DNA of 64,000 nt from Streptomyces sp. NBC_01255 (GCF_036226445.1 NZ_CP108474.1:372001-436000); one strand, 5' to 3'; positions 9,455-18,076 are shown, counted from the first letter of the stretch. Notes: generated from the sequence alone by a model not told the origin. Translations and numbers: made by a program.

Positions 9455-9494
9455 AGAGGCGCCTGACCTGGGCTTTTACCCGTCAGGCGCCTCT
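9455..9494. terminator. hairpin after mini-peptide locus 1
   Basis: AGAGGCGCCTGAC (9455-9467) and GTCAGGCGCCTCT (9482-9494) form a perfect 13-bp stem, extended by a partial inner CTGGG/ACCC pairing. It lies 10 bp after the mini-peptide stop and also faces the convergent integrase remnant, so it could serve as a bidirectional terminator. A near-identical hairpin follows copy 3 at 23671-23708. Confidence 0.7.
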
Positions 9495-9559
9495 CGACAG
9501 CCTCATCCATCACAGCAGCCGACTTGCGCCGGAACTCCCGGTTCATCCCACCCGTATCC

Positions 9560-10645
9560 CGCTCCTGACCAGCTGTTCCGGTCTATTCCCGGTCCAAGCT
9601 CGGTCCACCGGCGAGAGTCCCGCCTCGGTGGATGCGGTCCCATTCCCCCATCGACTGCTCGACGAGGCGATTGACCTGCTCCCGGACCCCGTCCAGGAAC
9701 TTGGCGTAGAAGCGGAAGAGGACCTCGATGCTCTGGCCGGCCCGGCGGGCGCACTCGGCCGGGTCGACGCCGGAGTACAACCAGGAGGAAGATCCCGGCG
9801 TGCCGAAGATCGTAGGGCCTCTTGGCCAAACCTGAGGCGCGCTCCAGGCGCGTCAGGCCGCACTCACTCGCCCGCGCCCATGTGACGCCGCATGCCGCTG
9901 CATCCACATGGGTTCCCCTTCCCGTTCCGAAATAGCCGACCGTCCTGTGCCACGCCGAATCGTTCGACGTGGGCGGCAAGCACACGGACGAACTGCGGTG
10001 GGATGGGAACGGGCCGCGTAGCCGTAGCCGCACGACGCTTGAGGGAGTGCACCTCGTGCACGCTGCCGTCGTCGGTCCAGTCCTTACCCGCGATGACGAC
10101 ACCCCGAGACAGATTCAGCAGCCCCCATCCCGACTCCGGCAGATGACACTGTTCGACGCGGAGATTGATGACCTCGGCCGGCCGCATGGCCGCGTAGTAC
10201 ATGCAGCCGAAGAACGCCTCCAGGTGCGGGCCGCGGCCAGGGAGCTCGCGACCGCCGCAATCAGTCGCGCCACCTGTCCGGGTTTGGGCACGCCAGCCGG
10301 ATCGACCTCCTCGTTGACGGCCGGAGGGCTCCACCTGACACCGTTGAGCGGGTCCCGCTCGAAGTACCCCCTCTCCACGGCCCGATTGAGTACTTCGCCG
10401 AACGCCGCCCTCTTACGCCGGGCTGTTCTCGCGCTCGCCGCCCTGCCGCCGAGCTTGCATCCCAGGGCGTCAAGCCCCCGTCGCAGGACATCAGCATCCA
10501 TGAGCTCACCGACGGGAACTGAGTTTCGCTTCATCCACTCCAGGGCCTTGCGCCAATCCTCGTTGGGCTCGTGACTCCAGGCGTTCTTGTTGAAGGCCCA
10601 GGAGTACAGAGCTCGCCGCAGCAACCGCGGATCCGGATAGGTCAT
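9560..10645 (-). pseudogene. tyrosine recombinase (integrase), frameshifted
   Basis: Read in order on the minus strand, three frames give one integrase. The N-terminal SAM-like region (MTYPDPRLLRRALYSWAFNK to GVPKPGQVARLIAAV) is followed by a catalytic block (AFFGCMYYAAMRPAEVINLR), then RPYDLRHAG, then SGVDPAECARRAGQSIEVLF and YAKFLDGVREQV. The Arg (AAMRPAE), His and Arg (DLRHAG) catalytic residues remain, but at least two frameshifts separate the blocks. An IS5-type element begins 7 bp beyond the 5' end and probably removed the original start. A second decayed copy of the same integrase family lies at 39831-40031. Confidence 0.82.
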
Positions 10646-10653
10646 CCCTGGCC

Positions 10654-11274
10654 CTACGAGCTCGTAACACGATCATGAGTTGTGTTTCGTGAGGCGTCGC
10701 CAGCAGATGAGGCTGCAGGCGAGGGAGACGAAGGCGTCGTGGAGTTCGGTGCGGCGTTCCCAGCGGACGGCAAGGCGTGTCTGAACTGGTGGAGCAGGGC
10801 GAAAGTCTGCTCGACGACGTAGCGGAGCTTGCCCAGGCCTTCGATGTTCGGGGCGCCCCTGCGGGAGATGACCGGCAGGATCCGCTGCTTGCGAAGTTCG
10901 CGGCGGTTGGGGCCGGAGTCGTATCCCTTGTCTCCGAGCAGGGCCTGCGGGCGTCGGCGGGGCCGGCCAGGGCGTCCGGCGACGGGAGGGATGCCGTCGA
11001 CCAGAGCGAGGGTCTGGGTGACGTCGTTGACGTTGGCCGCAGTGGTGATGACCTTCAGCGGGGTGCCGCGTCCGTCGCAGATCATATGGTGTTTGCTACC
11101 CGTCTTCCGCCGGTCGACCGGCGACGGACCGGTGTCGCCTCCCCCCCTTTTTTTCGCGCGGACGTGGGAGCCGTCGACGCACGCTCTGGACCAGTCCAGC
11201 TCGCGGCCGCGTTCATCTCGGCGATCAGATCCGGTGCAGCCGGTCGAAGACCCCGGCCTTCTGCCACCGCTCAA
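10654..11274 (-). CDS. IS5-family transposase, C-terminal catalytic frame
   Basis: 206-residue frame overlapping the N-terminal frame by 50 bp. It carries the DDE-type region: LDWSRACVDGSHVRAKK, TGPSPVDRRKTGSKHHMICD, ALLGDKGYDSGPNRR and LRYVVEQTFALLHQFRH. On the coding strand a run of seven A followed by seven G (11141-11156) lies within HVRAKKRGGGD, a slippery sequence of the kind IS elements use for frameshifting. However, the frame switch needed to join the two halves falls before this run, so the element may be inactivated by an indel. The last residues overlap the inverted repeat. Confidence 0.75.
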   Translation of the reverse strand: MSGGRRPGSSTGCTGSDRRDERGRELDWSRACVDGSHVRAKKRGGGDTGPSPVDRRKTGSKHHMICDGRGTPLKVITTAANVNDVTQTLALVDGIPPVAGRPGRPRRRPQALLGDKGYDSGPNRRELRKQRILPVISRRGAPNIEGLGKLRYVVEQTFALLHQFRHALPSAGNAAPNSTTPSSPSPAASSAGDASRNTTHDRVTSS

Positions 11275-11512
11275 GGCGCCGCCAGCAGGTCTGGCCCGAT
11301 CCGAACCCCAGCTCCAGCGGCAGCAGTTGCCAGGCGATGTCGTTGCGGAGCACGTACAGAATGCCCTGCAGACACAGCCGGTCCGGAACCGGCCGCGGGC
11401 TGGGAGCCTTCTCCGGCCAGGGCGGCAGCAACGGCTCGATCAGCACCCACAAGTCATCGTCCACATCCACGGCCGGGTACTCACACCATCCCGAACGGCC
11501 GGATCGCCACAC
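11225..11512 (-). CDS. IS5-family transposase, N-terminal frame (DUF4096-type)
   Basis: 95 residues. The sequence (DDLWVLIEPLLPPWPEKAPS, then GILYVLRNDIAWQLLPLELGFGSGQTCWRRLERWQ) is the N-terminal DNA-binding part of IS427-group transposases. It stops after FDRLHRI, where intact relatives continue into the catalytic half. The continuation is in another frame (annotated separately). Either programmed frameshifting or decay explains the split. Confidence 0.85.
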   Translation of the reverse strand: MWRSGRSGWCEYPAVDVDDDLWVLIEPLLPPWPEKAPSPRPVPDRLCLQGILYVLRNDIAWQLLPLELGFGSGQTCWRRLERWQKAGVFDRLHRI

Positions 11513-11673
11513 CGGTCACGGCCGACCGGGACGCTTCAACAAGATCGTGTTACGAGCTCGCAGGGAACAGGATTCTGGGGCCGACACGTGTTGAGAGCGC
11601 TCCCAAAACCTGCGGCACCGACGCAAGGCTCACGGAGCTGTGGGCGCTGCTGGACGGTGCCCGGGGCCAATCC

Positions 11674-12339
11674 TCAATTGTATTCGAACCAGGCCAGAAT
11701 GGCCTTGACGCGCCGATTGTCCTCGTCGGGAGGCATGCCGAGCTTCACGAAAACGTTCGCCACATGCTTACTCACGGCAGCGCCGGAAAGAAACAGCTCC
11801 GTCGCGATTTCTGCGTTGGAGTGCCCTTCGGCCATGTGGGCGAGCACTTCCCTTTCCCGAGCGGTGAGCCGGGCAAGCGGCCCCTGTGGCGAGTCCGCTC
11901 GGGTGACGTGGCGAACAACCTCGGGGTCGATCACGACGCCACCTGCGGAGACCGTCTCGACAGCTCGCAGGAAGTCGGCGACTCTGCCCACTTTCTCCTT
12001 GAGCAGGTATCCGACGGCTCCGTCGGCACCCGGGCCGTTCAGAAGCTCCCTCACATAGGGGCCCGTGACGTAGGCGGAGAGAACCAACACCGGCAGGTCC
12101 CGGTGACGGGAGCGCAGATCGATCGCGGCACGCAGTCCGTCGTCGGTGTTTTTGGGGGGCATGCGGACATCCGTGATCACCATGTTCGGGGCGGCTCCGG
12201 CATGCACCAGCTCGTCGACTGCGGCAACCAGTTCGTCGGCGTCCTCGCATTCGCGGATGACATCATGAGCGTGGGAGGTCAAGATTTCCCGGATGCCGGC
12301 CCTTATCAGCACGCTGTCATCTGCCAGAACAATTCTCAT
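11674..12339 (-). CDS. NarL/LuxR-family response regulator
   Basis: 221 residues. The receiver domain (1-120) has Asp8/Asp9 acidic pocket residues, the phospho-acceptor Asp in VITDVRMPP (near 57), and Lys in YLLKEK. The C-terminal LuxR-type helix-turn-helix reads LTAREREVLAHMAEGHSNAEIA then LFLSGAAVSKHVANVFVKLG. It is encoded 36 bp downstream of the histidine kinase and is presumably phosphorylated by it. A perfect palindrome in the divergent promoter upstream of the kinase is a plausible binding site for its dimer. Confidence 0.93.
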   Translation of the reverse strand: MRIVLADDSVLIRAGIREILTSHAHDVIRECEDADELVAAVDELVHAGAAPNMVITDVRMPPKNTDDGLRAAIDLRSRHRDLPVLVLSAYVTGPYVRELLNGPGADGAVGYLLKEKVGRVADFLRAVETVSAGGVVIDPEVVRHVTRADSPQGPLARLTAREREVLAHMAEGHSNAEIATELFLSGAAVSKHVANVFVKLGMPPDEDNRRVKAILAWFEYN

Positions 12340-12375
12340 GACCCCCCTCCCCGGGGAACGTCCTGCTTCAATTTA

Positions 12376-13563
12376 TCACCATGGGGGTTGGCTGGGAGCG
12401 GACGCTACAACCAGCGTCCCGCCACCCGGTGGGCTGAGAACTTCGAGATTCCCGCCGACGCTTCGCATTCGCTCGCGCAGTCCGGCGAGCCCGGAGCCCG
12501 TGTCGATTCTCGCACCGCCGACACCATCGTCGTGCACACGCACGTGTACGTCTGTCGTGGCGCATCGTAGGTCGATCCGAGCGTTTCCCACACCTGCGTG
12601 TTTCGAGATGTTCGTCAGGGCTTCGGACACCGTGAAGTATACGGCGGTCGCAGTCGGTGACGAAAGCTGGGCGTCATCGCCGGTGCTGGTCAGTTCGACC
12701 CGCAAAGGTGATCGTGCGGCCAGCTCTCGGACGGCGGCGATGAGACCGAGGTCGCTCAGTTCACGGGGATGGATGTCGCGCACCGTGTCCCTCAGCCGTT
12801 CGAGTGCGCGCTCCGCGTGAGCCTGGGCCTGCCGTGCCAGCCGCACGATTCGTTCCTGGTCGGCGGCTGCGGCCGTGGCCGTGGCCGTGGCTTCCAGCAT
12901 CCCGAGACGCATGACGACGGCGACGAGTTCCTGTTGGGCGCCGTCGTGCAGATCGCGTTCGATGCGTTGTCGCTCGAATTCGAAGGCCGCTGTCAGCGAA
13001 GCCCGACTGGTCCGGAGCTCCTCCAGTTTCGCGAGCAGATCCGGGTCCCGGTTTCTGGAGAAGGCGCGCAGGAGAAAGTCGCGAAGAAATGATGTGCCGG
13101 TCAGTACGGTAGTGGTGACCGCGCCGAGAACGATGCCTGCGGGCATCGCCAGGAGGGTTTCCCCAACGGATTCAGGGGTGAATGGACCGACCTGCGCAGC
13201 GATACCGAAGAGCCAGAAGACGGGGGAGAACACCAACGCGGCAGCGCCGATGAATCCGAAGAAGGCCACCAGCAGTGACAGTGCGGACAGGAGTACGGTG
13301 GTCACGAAAACCGGGAGGTCGGTGCGCCACATCGACCGTGAACGCAGCCGGAGTACCACCCACTTTGCCCAGCTGTGGTCCGAGGGTTTCAGGGGCATCG
13401 TCTCGACGCCGCACCACCGGGCTCTCGAACGGTCCGTCTCCGCCACCACCGGGGCCGAGACCGGCGCGACGAGAATGGAAAGCAGCAGAATCGGAAAAGC
13501 CATTGCCGCGATGCATTCCGTCAGCACCCTCCGGGCAATACGAATCTGCGCCATGCCCGCCAT
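12376..13563 (-). CDS. sensor histidine kinase (HisKA_3, NarX/DesK type)
   Basis: About 395 residues from the ATG at 13563; an in-frame start at 13587 would abut the promoter palindrome and is less likely. Two hydrophobic stretches near the N-terminus and two more around residues 90-160 make a membrane sensor module. The dimerisation helix carries the phospho-acceptor His in ERDLHDGAQQELV, and the ATPase part has EALTNISKHAG (N box) and DDGVGGARIDTGSGLAGLRERM (G boxes). It forms an operon with the downstream response regulator. Divergent from the ABC transporter and DUF4097 lipoprotein genes, it probably controls them in response to envelope stress (inference). Confidence 0.92.
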   Translation of the reverse strand: MAGMAQIRIARRVLTECIAAMAFPILLLSILVAPVSAPVVAETDRSRARWCGVETMPLKPSDHSWAKWVVLRLRSRSMWRTDLPVFVTTVLLSALSLLVAFFGFIGAAALVFSPVFWLFGIAAQVGPFTPESVGETLLAMPAGIVLGAVTTTVLTGTSFLRDFLLRAFSRNRDPDLLAKLEELRTSRASLTAAFEFERQRIERDLHDGAQQELVAVVMRLGMLEATATATAAAADQERIVRLARQAQAHAERALERLRDTVRDIHPRELSDLGLIAAVRELAARSPLRVELTSTGDDAQLSSPTATAVYFTVSEALTNISKHAGVGNARIDLRCATTDVHVRVHDDGVGGARIDTGSGLAGLRERMRSVGGNLEVLSPPGGGTLVVASAPSQPPW

Positions 13564-13587
13564 TGTCGCATACTGCGGATCGCGCAA

Positions 13588-13609
13588 AAGGTAGACCTAG
13601 GTCTACCTT
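13588..13609. promoter_or_regulatory. perfect 22-bp palindromic operator between kinase and ABC transporter
   Basis: AAGGTAGACCT is followed directly by its exact reverse complement. It sits 25 bp upstream of the kinase start and 54 bp upstream of the ABC ATPase start, in a 99-bp divergent intergenic region. Position and symmetry suit a dimeric regulator, most simply the response regulator encoded two genes away. Confidence 0.7.
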
Positions 13610-13662
13610 CAAGCAGTGCAGACACCCGTGTGGCTCCCGCCGCGCCCTGCTTAGCTCGATGC

Positions 13663-14442
13663 ATGCCTATCTCAGCTGCCGCTTCCGTGCCGTGCATCCG
13701 TTTGCGCGGCCTACATATGGACTTCCCCGTCCCGGGCCGTCGACGCGAGACGACGCGCGTCCTGCACGATATCGACCTGGACATTCCCGAAGGCCGGCTG
13801 ACCGCCATCGTCGGCCCCTCCGGGTCGGGCAAGTCGACGCTCCTGCTCTGCATGGCTGGTCTGGAGCAAGCGACCGCGGGTTCCATCGAGGTCCTGGGAA
13901 CGGATGTCCTGTCGCTCCCCCCTCGCAAGCAGGCCGCATTCCGCAGTGAGAACGTCGGATTCATCTTCCAGGAGTACAACCTCGTCAGCTCGCTGACGGT
14001 CGAGGACAACATCGCCCTGCCGGCGCGACTCGCCGGCCATCGGGTACCCAGGTCGAGGGTCGGCGACGCCATGTCGAGGCTCGGTATCGCCCAGCACGCG
14101 CGGCGGCGCCCCGACCGGCTCTCCGGAGGGGAACGCCAGCGCGTCGCGGTGGCCCGGGTCGTCGCGAATCAGCCGCGGATCGTCTTCGCCGACGAGCCGA
14201 CCGGCGCGCTCGACCTCAAGTCGGGTCACGTCGTGCTCGATTGGCTGCAGGCACTTCCCGCGCAGGGAACCACGGTCCTCATGGTCACACACGATCCTCA
14301 TGCGGCCGCACGTGCTGACCAGGTCGTGGTGCTGGGGTCCGGGCGAGTGCACGCCGTCATTCCTGGTGGCGACTCCCACGCGGTGAGCGATGCCGTCCTC
14401 GCGGCGCAGTCGGAGGACGAAGCGGGTGAGCAGGCGTCGTGA
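13663..14442 (+). CDS. ABC transporter ATP-binding protein (MacB/LolD-like)
   Basis: 259 residues; the ATG at 13663 is the first start that leaves the promoter region free. It has Walker A GPSGSGKST, Q-loop FIFQEYN, signature LSGGERQRVA, Walker B RIVFADEPTG and the switch His in MVTHDPHA. It belongs to the family pairing with FtsX-type permeases for lipoprotein or peptide export or antimicrobial-peptide resistance. The stop overlaps the permease start (TGATG). It is probably co-transcribed with the permease and perhaps the DUF4097 lipoprotein. Confidence 0.93.
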   Translation: MPISAAASVPCIRLRGLHMDFPVPGRRRETTRVLHDIDLDIPEGRLTAIVGPSGSGKSTLLLCMAGLEQATAGSIEVLGTDVLSLPPRKQAAFRSENVGFIFQEYNLVSSLTVEDNIALPARLAGHRVPRSRVGDAMSRLGIAQHARRRPDRLSGGERQRVAVARVVANQPRIVFADEPTGALDLKSGHVVLDWLQALPAQGTTVLMVTHDPHAAARADQVVVLGSGRVHAVIPGGDSHAVSDAVLAAQSEDEAGEQAS

Positions 14443-15779
14443 TGCGACTTGTCCTGTCGGACATTCGGATGCAGGCGTCCATGTGGTTGTGGACGTTCCT
14501 GTGCGCAGTGGTCGGTGCGGCATGCGCAGCGGGCTCGGTCATCGCCATGTTCACCGCCGTCTCGGCAGCGCGGGCGGCGGGTGATGCGCGGATGGTCTCC
14601 GCGTCGATCGCACTCGGCGGCAACATCGTCTTCTTCACCCTGCTTGCCGCCGTGGGCATCGTCGCATCCACCGTCGGACTGACCTTGACGACCCAGCGAC
14701 GCGATCACGCCCTGTGGGCGATCCTCGGGATCCCGCGCAATCGCATCAGATCCATTCTGCGCACGGAACTGATCGTGCTCGGCACTGCAGCCGGCGCGCT
14801 GGCAGTACCGCTGGCCCCTCTTGTCGCGAGCACCACCCTCTCACAGTGGACGACCACGGGACTCGACCTGCACGGAGCCACGGCCGGATTCCAGCTCTGG
14901 CACGTCGGGGCGAGCGTGCTGTCCGGAGTGGTTCCGTGTCTGCTCGGCGGCTGGGGAGTCACGCGCCGCGCCGCCAAGACACCGGAGATGCGCGCGTTCC
15001 GAGACCTCTCTGATCCACCGGCGCGGCCCGGCGTCACGCGCAGCGTTCTCGCCCTCTGCCTCCTCGCCGGTGTGGTCGGGATGTGGATTCCCGGGCTGGG
15101 ACTCGAACTCGAAGGCGGGATCGCACAGCGGACGGCCTTCGCTTTCGCCGGCGACCTCTTTCTCATCTGCCTGTTGCTGCTGATGGGGCCGTGGGTGCTC
15201 ACACCTCTGATGAGGTTCTGGACCGCACTCCTGCCCTCGCGCGGTGTCGCCTGGCACCTTGCCGTGCAATCGTGCCGCACCCGCGCGGCGAGAAGCGTCG
15301 CCACGGTGCTGCCCTTCGCCCTCTCCTTGTCGTTCGTCGGACTCTTCATGGTCATGGGGAACGTCATGCCCGGAAGCGCCGCCGGGCTGGACGATGTCCT
15401 GGTCGTGCTGGGCTGGGTCTTCGTCGTGTCCTGGGTCGGCGGCCTTGCTGTGATCGCTCTGGTCGGGCGGGAACGCACACGTGATTCCGCCATCGTGTCG
15501 GTCGCCGGTGCGCGACCGGGCGTGGTCACCCGATCAACGATCTATGAGGGAGTGATCTACGCGGGGACGGCGATCATCTTCGGTGCGATCTCCATCGCGG
15601 TGACGAGTGCCACTATCGCCGTGGGCGCCAAGATCAGCGTCGTCCGGGTTCTGGACGGCCTCCCCTGGGCGACTCTCGGCGTGCTCGCCGGCGTGACGCT
15701 TGTGACCACCTGCCTCGCTCTGGCTCTCCAAGCCGCCCGTGTGTCGCGCACGGTCGCAGCCCGGGCTCTGCGCTCGTGA
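14442..15779 (+). CDS. FtsX-like ABC transporter permease
   Basis: 445 residues from the ATG that overlaps the ATPase TGA; a GTG one codon upstream is also possible. About ten hydrophobic segments are arranged as two FtsX-like halves, including LCAVVGAACAAGSVIAM, NIVFFTLLAAVGIVAST and VIYAGTAIIFGAISIAV. The loop TLTTQRRDHALWAILGIPRN is the usual permease-ATPase coupling motif. It acts with the preceding ATPase in the membrane. Substrate unknown; the neighbouring two-component system suggests an envelope-stress or antimicrobial-peptide function. Confidence 0.9.
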   Translation: MRLVLSDIRMQASMWLWTFLCAVVGAACAAGSVIAMFTAVSAARAAGDARMVSASIALGGNIVFFTLLAAVGIVASTVGLTLTTQRRDHALWAILGIPRNRIRSILRTELIVLGTAAGALAVPLAPLVASTTLSQWTTTGLDLHGATAGFQLWHVGASVLSGVVPCLLGGWGVTRRAAKTPEMRAFRDLSDPPARPGVTRSVLALCLLAGVVGMWIPGLGLELEGGIAQRTAFAFAGDLFLICLLLLMGPWVLTPLMRFWTALLPSRGVAWHLAVQSCRTRAARSVATVLPFALSLSFVGLFMVMGNVMPGSAAGLDDVLVVLGWVFVVSWVGGLAVIALVGRERTRDSAIVSVAGARPGVVTRSTIYEGVIYAGTAIIFGAISIAVTSATIAVGAKISVVRVLDGLPWATLGVLAGVTLVTTCLALALQAARVSRTVAARALRS

Positions 15780-15955
15780 AGCAGGGCGACGTCCGTACCT
15801 GTCGCCGCGACAGCAGAATCCCCCGCCCGGTATTCAGGTTGCCTGCTGACGCCACGGAACGAACTCGCCTCCGATGCGATCGCGCCCTTTGAACCAACCA
15901 CCACCATGAACGGCATGCGTCACCTGCATGTCCAGAACTATGAAGGAATGAATCA

Positions 15956-16717
15956 ATGGGAATTAGGCCTCACGCTGTGCTCGTCCTCGGGGGTGTCGCG
16001 ATCCTCACTGTCGCAGCCACGGGATGCAGCCCGGACGGTGCCCCGGCGAACACAGTCGTGGAATCGAAAATGTTTGATTTCAGTGGGGACAGCCTGACCG
16101 TGAAGTCCGACTCCGCCGACCTGGAACTCGTAGCCGCCGATGTCAAGGGCGTTCGGGTGACGCGACAGGTCAGCGGTACGAAAGTTGGCGGCGAAATAGA
16201 ATCCGGATGGAAGCTCGAAGGGGGCGTTCTCACGCTCTCGCTGGACTGCACGGGCCTCTCCGTCAACTGCGGCGCGAAGTACACCGTGAAGGTACCGCGC
16301 GACGTCGCGATCACTGCCGAGAACGACAAGGGTCTTGTTGAAGCCACAGGCTTCACCGCAGACTTCTCGGCCAAAGCCGGCGACATGCGGTTGTCGGACC
16401 TCAGCGGGCCCCATCTGGATCTGGAAGGCCGCGATGGAACCATCGAAGGCGACAGGATCTCCGCAAGGTCGGTCACCGTCGCCTCACGGAACGGCGACAA
16501 CGAGCTGAACTTCGTCTCCGCACCTGACCTCGTCGATGTGCGAAGCCAGGACGGCGACGTTCGGCTCGGCCTGCCGGAGGCGACGTACGCAGTCGACACG
16601 GCCGCCAAGAAGGGCGACATCACAATGGATGTCACGAAAGACGACACAAGTGACCATGCCGTGAGGATTCACACCCGTAACGGAGACATCGTCATCGGCA
16701 AGGGGGAGGCGCCTTGA
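15956..16717 (+). CDS. DUF4097-type adhesin-like lipoprotein
   Basis: 253 residues, preceded by an AAGGA site. The N-terminus is a lipoprotein signal (hydrophobic VLVLGGVAILTVAATGC, lipidated Cys24). The mature part is a repetitive right-handed beta-solenoid typical of DUF4097 (LTVKSDSADLELVAADVKGV, VASRNGDNELNFVSAPDLVD, IHTRNGDIVIGKG). DUF4097 proteins are frequent partners of envelope-stress two-component systems. It lies 176 bp after the permease, in the same direction, and probably acts at the outer face of the membrane. Confidence 0.85.
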   Translation: MGIRPHAVLVLGGVAILTVAATGCSPDGAPANTVVESKMFDFSGDSLTVKSDSADLELVAADVKGVRVTRQVSGTKVGGEIESGWKLEGGVLTLSLDCTGLSVNCGAKYTVKVPRDVAITAENDKGLVEATGFTADFSAKAGDMRLSDLSGPHLDLEGRDGTIEGDRISARSVTVASRNGDNELNFVSAPDLVDVRSQDGDVRLGLPEATYAVDTAAKKGDITMDVTKDDTSDHAVRIHTRNGDIVIGKGEAP

Positions 16718-16948
16718 TGGCTGTACCGCAAATGCTCCCTGGGTCGGCGCCAGTGGGGCGTGCGACGTTACAGGACATGATCGTCTCGCTGGGTGCCCTG
16801 CTGCCCACCGCAGCCGGGCCACCTACTGAAGTACGGTCGCCGTGCGGGACTGCGCCGAGATTCGAGCACCTGATTGAATAAGTGGATGGCATTCTTCCGC
16901 TCCCCCGACGGCCTGATCGGTCTCAGGCGCCGACAGACCGCATCTTAA

Positions 16949-17589
16949 GGGCTGTCCCGTAAATGATCTCCGAGCCGCCTCGGACATGGTCGATCGCGGT
17001 CAAGCCCGTTGGTCTATCCGGCGAGGGCGAGGTTGTGCATCCGCGCGATGCCGAGTACGGCGTGGTGGACGCCAGCGCCCTTCAAGCGGCAGTCTCGGAG
17101 GATCTTCCAGGTCTTCATCCGGGTGAAGACGTGCTCGACGCGGGCCCGGACCTGCTTGTGGGACTTGTTGTGCTCCTCTTTCCAGCCGTGGAGTTCGGCC
17201 TGACCGCGCTCGCGGCGGTACGGGATGACCAGTCCGGTGCCCGGGTAGCCGCCGTCGGCGATCGTGAGCGTCTTGCCGACGGCGGCCTTGGCCCCGGACT
17301 CCTCCCACGCCTTGCAGTCGTTGCGGTTCCCAGCGAGCGGCCGGCCGACCACGACGACCAGCCGTATGTCGGCGTCGATGACGACCTGGTGGTTGGTGGA
17401 GTACCGATAGTCCTTCGACCGCTCGGCGATGGCGTGGTCACGGGTGGGGACCAAGGTGCCGTCCACGATGAGCACGGCGTCGTTCGCGAACCGCTTACGG
17501 GACTGGAGCGCGAACATCGGCCCGAGGTGGTCGATGATGCAGTCCGCCGCCGACTTCGACACCCCGAACAACAACGCGAGCCGCCTCAT
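16949..17589 (-). pseudogene. IS5-family (DDE superfamily endonuclease) transposase remnant with one IS end
   Basis: The minus frame from 17589 to 17014 encodes the catalytic part of an IS5-type DDE transposase: LLFGVSKSAADCIIDHLGPM, VLIVDGTLVPTRDH, LTIADGGYPGTGLVIPYR and KQVRARVEHVFTRMKTWKIL. A stop codon lies in frame just upstream, so the N-terminus is missing. The left end is recognisable as GGGCTGTCCCGTAAATGATC (16949-16968), bordered by TTAA, which fits the YTAR target of IS5 elements. No matching right end was found. Confidence 0.8.
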
Positions 17590-17729
17590 GGTCAGGTTCG
17601 TTCACCGGCTCGCCGCCGCCACGGGCCATCGGTCAGGGACCCACTCCGTGCCGACCAAGATCCGGGCCATACGCGGACCAGCCGCCCGCAGCCGGGTCGA
17701 GTCGTGGCCGTTTACGCTGGTCAGAGGCC

Positions 17730-17804
17730 ATGCGAGGCGTGTACCACCAGCACTCGAAGAATCTTCTCGTGTCGTACTCGCCGAAGAAGCTCGGGTTCTT
17801 CTAG
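17730..17804 (+). CDS. mini-peptide locus 2 (MRGVYHQHSKN...KKLGFF)
   Basis: 24 codons from ATG 17730 to TAG 17802-17804. Residues 4-24 are identical in protein sequence to locus 1 at 9379-9444, but seven nucleotides differ, all at synonymous positions. The 66 bases upstream align to locus 1 without gaps in the same frame (RSGP-A-Q and W-S shared), so the coding unit may be longer than shown. A GC-rich hairpin follows. It sits between the IS5 remnant and the terminator of the wall-anchored protein. Family unknown to me. Confidence 0.5.
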   Translation: MRGVYHQHSKNLLVSYSPKKLGFF

Positions 17805-17814
17805 GGGCACAAAA

Positions 17815-17854
17815 AGGACGCCTGGCCTTGGACTTTGCCCAGGCAGGCGCCCAT
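17815..17854. terminator. imperfect hairpin after mini-peptide locus 2
   Basis: GGACGCCTGG and CCAGGCAGGCGCCC pair imperfectly around a short loop, 12-50 bp after the peptide stop. It is the counterpart of the perfect hairpin that follows locus 1. It is preceded by an A-run and may act in both directions. Confidence 0.5.
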
Positions 17855-18033
17855 CGGTCGCCTCGGCCAGCGCGAGAAGAGGCCACGGGGATGCGGAGCC
17901 TGCTTCATCTCGTTCGACTCCGGCCCACGGCCGTCCGACTCCCCGGGCCTTGGAACAGCCCTCGGGCCCATGACCGGACGTCGATCCCGCGTGGGCGTCT
18001 GGTCCGCCAACACCCAGCACCCCAGCACACATG

Positions 18034-18076
18034 GGAAGGCCCCCACCCCGGGGCGAACCGGGGTGGGGGCCCTTCC
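18034..18076 (-). terminator. strong hairpin downstream of the LAXTG protein gene
   Basis: GGCCCCCACCCCGG (18038-18051) and CCGGGGTGGGGGCC (18058-18071) form a perfect 14-bp stem with a 6-base loop. It lies 22 bp after the stop of the minus-strand gene ending at 18098, as expected for its transcription terminator. Confidence 0.8.

Larger units (their letters stand above)
10652..11565 (-). mobile_element. IS5-family insertion sequence (IS427-like) with 23-bp inverted repeats
   Basis: Ends are defined by inverted repeats: the left copy contains GAGCTCGTAACACGATC (10658-10674) and the right copy is its reverse complement (11543-11559). Each extends by six more bases (CCCTAC at the left; GCAGGG at the right, reverse complement CCCTGC) with one mismatch. 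Inside are two minus-strand transposase frames. No target duplication is obvious. The element lies at the 5' end of the broken integrase gene. Total length about 0.9 kb is normal for this group. Confidence 0.85.

Noticed and set aside
9361..9546. Minus-strand 61-codon frame over the mini-peptide locus
   Set aside because: A similar frame appears opposite copy 3, but the pattern of silent changes supports the plus-strand peptide instead.
14705..15529. 274-codon minus-strand frame over the ABC permease
   Set aside because: Antisense shadow of the FtsX-like permease; no domain and no ribosome-binding site.
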